Source: CAZVEE01 sp964625525 (GTDB lineage Bacteria > Pseudomonadota > Alphaproteobacteria > JAJFIK01). From it: a DNA stretch of 6,935 nt. Shown in pieces: positions 5,057 through 6,935 of this stretch (position 1 is its first letter; every line of letters begins with the position of its first letter). A program made the translations under genes and the position numbers. Under the pieces are notes generated by a model that searched no databases, had not been told where the DNA came from, and was given only the letters and a program-made list of their open reading frames with translations. The stretch is taken from positions 1 to 6,935 of the forward strand of contig CAZVEE010000130.1 of the NCBI GenBank assembly GCA_964625525.1, written 5' to 3'.

Positions 5057-6802
5057 ATGACTGAGACCACGGCCACCGACCCAGGCTTCCCCGCCATGTC
5101 CATGGCGCAGGCCCACGCCCTCCTCACCGCCCCCGGCGCCCCATTCGAGACGGAAAACGTGATCGTCGACGGGATTTCGTTTCGCACCTACAAGGAGCAG
5201 CCGCCCCATATCCGCGCCGTGTTCGAAGCCTCTCGGGAGCACGGGGCCAAGGAGTTCATCGTCTTCGAAGACGAGCGCATCACCTTTGAGCAGCATTACC
5301 GCGCCGTCGTGCGCCTGGCCCGGGAACTCAAAGAGATCCACGGTGTCAAAAAAGGCGACCGGGTCGTGCTCGCCATGCGCAATTTCCCGGAATGGTCAGT
5401 GACTTTCTACGCCGCCATGGCCATTGGGGCGATCATCGTTCCGCTGAATGCCTGGGGCACGGGCGCGGAACTGGAGTACGGGATCAGCGACTGCGGCGCG
5501 CGCATCGCCATTCTCGATGAGGAGCGGCTCCATCGCCTTGCGCCCCATTTCGACGCACTCGGCCTCGACCATGTTATTGTCGCGCGGGCTGCGGCCGCCC
5601 TGCCGCCCTTCGCGGAAGCCTTTGAGGATCTGGTGGCCACGCCGGCCGGCTATGGTGGGCTTGCGGATCAATCCCTGCCGCAGGTCGATCTTCAGCCCGA
5701 TGACGATGCGACGATCTTCTACACCAGCGGCACCACGGGCAAACCAAAGGGCGCGCTCGGCACCCATCGCAATTTTCTCACCAATTTGATGAACCTGGCC
5801 TGTTCCCAGGCGCGCGCGGCCCTGCGCCGGGGGGAAATGCCGGCCCAACCGGATCCGGACGCACCGCAAAGGGTCCTTTTGTTGTCCGTGCCCCTGTTCC
5901 ACGCCACGGGATGCCATTCGATCCTGGTGCCGAATCTGTCGGCGGGGGCAAAACTCGTGATGATGTATAAATGGGATCCCTTGCGGGCCATGGAGCTTCT
6001 GGAACGCGAGCATGGCACCCATTTCGGCGGCGTACCGGCCATGGTCTGGCAGGTGCTTGAGCACCCGCAATTCCACGACTTCGATTTGTCCAGTGTGCAG
6101 AGCATCAGCTATGGCGGCGCGCCGGCCGCGCCAGGCCTTGTCAAACGCATTGCCGAAGAGTTTCCCCAAGTTCAGGCGGGCAATGGCTATGGCCTGACGG
6201 AGATTTCCTCGGCCGCCAGCCAGAATGTGGGCGATGACTATCGCCTGCGGCCTGACAGCGTCGGCTGCGCCCTGCCCGTGGTGGACGCCAAGGTGGTGGA
6301 TGAGAATGAGCGGGATCTGCCGCCGGGGGGCGTGGGCGAGTTATGGCTCAAGGGCCCCAATGTGGTGCGCGGATATTGGAACAAACCGGATGCGACGGCA
6401 AAGACATTCGTGGACGGATGGCTGAAGACGGGGGACGTTGCAAGGATCGACGAGGAAGGCTTCATTTACATTCTCGACCGGGCCAAGGACATGCTGATCC
6501 GGGGCGGTGAGAACATTTACTGCGTGGAGGTGGAAGACGCCCTCTACAGCCATGACGCTGTCATGGACGCGGCCGTTGTGGGCATTCCCCATGAGGTGCT
6601 GGGCGAAGAGGTTGGCGCGATCGTACAGGTCAAGCCGGGTGCCGCCGTGAGCCAGGACGTTCTCCAGGCCCATGTGCGCGAACGCCTTGCCGGCTTCAAG
6701 GTCCCGGTTCGGATCGAAATCCGCGAAGAGCCTCTGCCGCGCAATCCCAATGGCAAAATCCTCAAACGTCAGCTCCGGGACGAATTCCTGAATAAAGGCT
6801 AG
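5057..6802 (+). CDS. Acyl-CoA synthetase / class I adenylate-forming ligase
   Basis: ANL-superfamily enzyme of 581 residues that should activate a carboxylic acid with ATP to an acyl-AMP and pass it to coenzyme A. All core motifs are present: the phosphate loop YTSGTTGKPKG (222-232), GYGLTE (377-382), the ATP-ribose aspartate in WLKTGD (455-460), the hinge DRAKDMLIRGGENIY (474-488) and the catalytic lysine K567 in NPNGKILK. The first 70 or so residues precede the recognisable N-domain and include MSMAQAHALLTAPGAPFE, which I associate with a group annotated as long-chain fatty-acid or generic acyl-CoA ligases. The chain length of the substrate cannot be read from the sequence. The length is slightly above the usual 510-560 residues because of that leader. 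The gene is divergent from the PLP-enzyme operon, with 200 bases between starts, and appears to be a single-gene unit. Confidence 0.93.
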   Translation: MTETTATDPGFPAMSMAQAHALLTAPGAPFETENVIVDGISFRTYKEQPPHIRAVFEASREHGAKEFIVFEDERITFEQHYRAVVRLARELKEIHGVKKGDRVVLAMRNFPEWSVTFYAAMAIGAIIVPLNAWGTGAELEYGISDCGARIAILDEERLHRLAPHFDALGLDHVIVARAAAALPPFAEAFEDLVATPAGYGGLADQSLPQVDLQPDDDATIFYTSGTTGKPKGALGTHRNFLTNLMNLACSQARAALRRGEMPAQPDPDAPQRVLLLSVPLFHATGCHSILVPNLSAGAKLVMMYKWDPLRAMELLEREHGTHFGGVPAMVWQVLEHPQFHDFDLSSVQSISYGGAPAAPGLVKRIAEEFPQVQAGNGYGLTEISSAASQNVGDDYRLRPDSVGCALPVVDAKVVDENERDLPPGGVGELWLKGPNVVRGYWNKPDATAKTFVDGWLKTGDVARIDEEGFIYILDRAKDMLIRGGENIYCVEVEDALYSHDAVMDAAVVGIPHEVLGEEVGAIVQVKPGAAVSQDVLQAHVRERLAGFKVPVRIEIREEPLPRNPNGKILKRQLRDEFLNKG

Positions 6803-6837
6803 TGCAGCGGCACATGTCGATGATTCAGTTTCATCCC

Positions 6838-6930
6838 GTCATGGCGAGCAAAGCGAAGCCATCCAGAGCAACGAAAACCGGAGCCAGTGGCCCTGGATCG
6901 CCGCGCCGCTCAAGAGCGGCTCGCGATGAC
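6838..6930. repeat. Imperfect palindromic intergenic repeat element (REP/MITE-like)
   Basis: The ends are near-perfect inverted repeats: GTCATGGCGAGC (6838-6849) against GCTCGCGATGAC (6919-6930), 11 of 12 matching. Further in, GCCATCCAG (6858-6866) mirrors CTGGATCGC (6893-6901) with one mismatch. A separate perfect hairpin, GCCGCT CAAG AGCGGC, fills 6905-6920. This CGTCATnGCGAGC...CCATCCAG pattern is familiar from repeats scattered between alphaproteobacterial genes. It carries no gene. Placed 35 bases after the ligase stop, it may also form the 3' end of that mRNA; no T run is seen. Copies elsewhere in the genome are expected but cannot be tested here. Confidence 0.7.
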
Positions 6931-6935
6931 AAGCG

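Noticed and set aside
5396..6169. Minus-strand open frame (257 codons) inside the acyl-CoA ligase
   Set aside because: It lies antisense to conserved ligase motifs, has no recognisable domain, and is the usual shadow frame of high-GC coding DNA.

Overview
The window is GC-rich DNA from a proteobacterium, most likely an alphaproteobacterium. The guess rests on high GC with strong GC bias at third codon positions, GTG starts, the Sco/PCuAC copper-chaperone pair, and a palindromic element at the right end of a type common between alphaproteobacterial genes. The sequence does not allow a genus call.

Layout. (1) Left end: a small gene for an 89-residue, two-helix membrane protein of unknown function lies on the minus strand (131-400). 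It is divergent from a two-gene plus-strand copper operon: a Sco1/SenC protein (615-1247), overlapped by four bases (ATGA) by a secreted PCuAC chaperone (1244-1777). Together these should load copper into the CuA site of cytochrome c oxidase, although no oxidase subunit is in view. (2) From 1778 to 2110 there is no convincing gene, but several strong inverted repeats and two perfect 18-bp tandem repeats that resemble the 3' end of the next gene. (3) A minus-strand operon reads from right to left: a serine racemase/threonine dehydratase-like PLP lyase (3846-4856, GTG start), a D-threonine aldolase-family PLP enzyme (2574-3815, GTG start) and a VOC-fold protein (2111-2533). The gaps are only 30 and 40 bases and each start has a good ribosome binding site. 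(4) Divergent from that operon is a 581-residue acyl-CoA ligase-type adenylating enzyme (5057-6802). (5) An imperfect palindromic repeat (6838-6930) closes the window.

How they may work together. The aldolase/dehydratase pairing is the enzyme combination that handles beta-hydroxyaspartate, joining glycine plus glyoxylate to oxaloacetate or iminosuccinate, as in the beta-hydroxyaspartate cycle. The aminotransferase, iminosuccinate reductase and regulator of that cycle are not in this window, so the pathway is an inference; D-threonine, D-serine or 3-hydroxyaspartate breakdown are alternatives. I found no CRISPR array, tRNA, rRNA, phage or transposase gene. The most unusual material is the structured non-coding gap with its tandem repeat of a gene end, and the orphan small membrane protein beside the copper genes.
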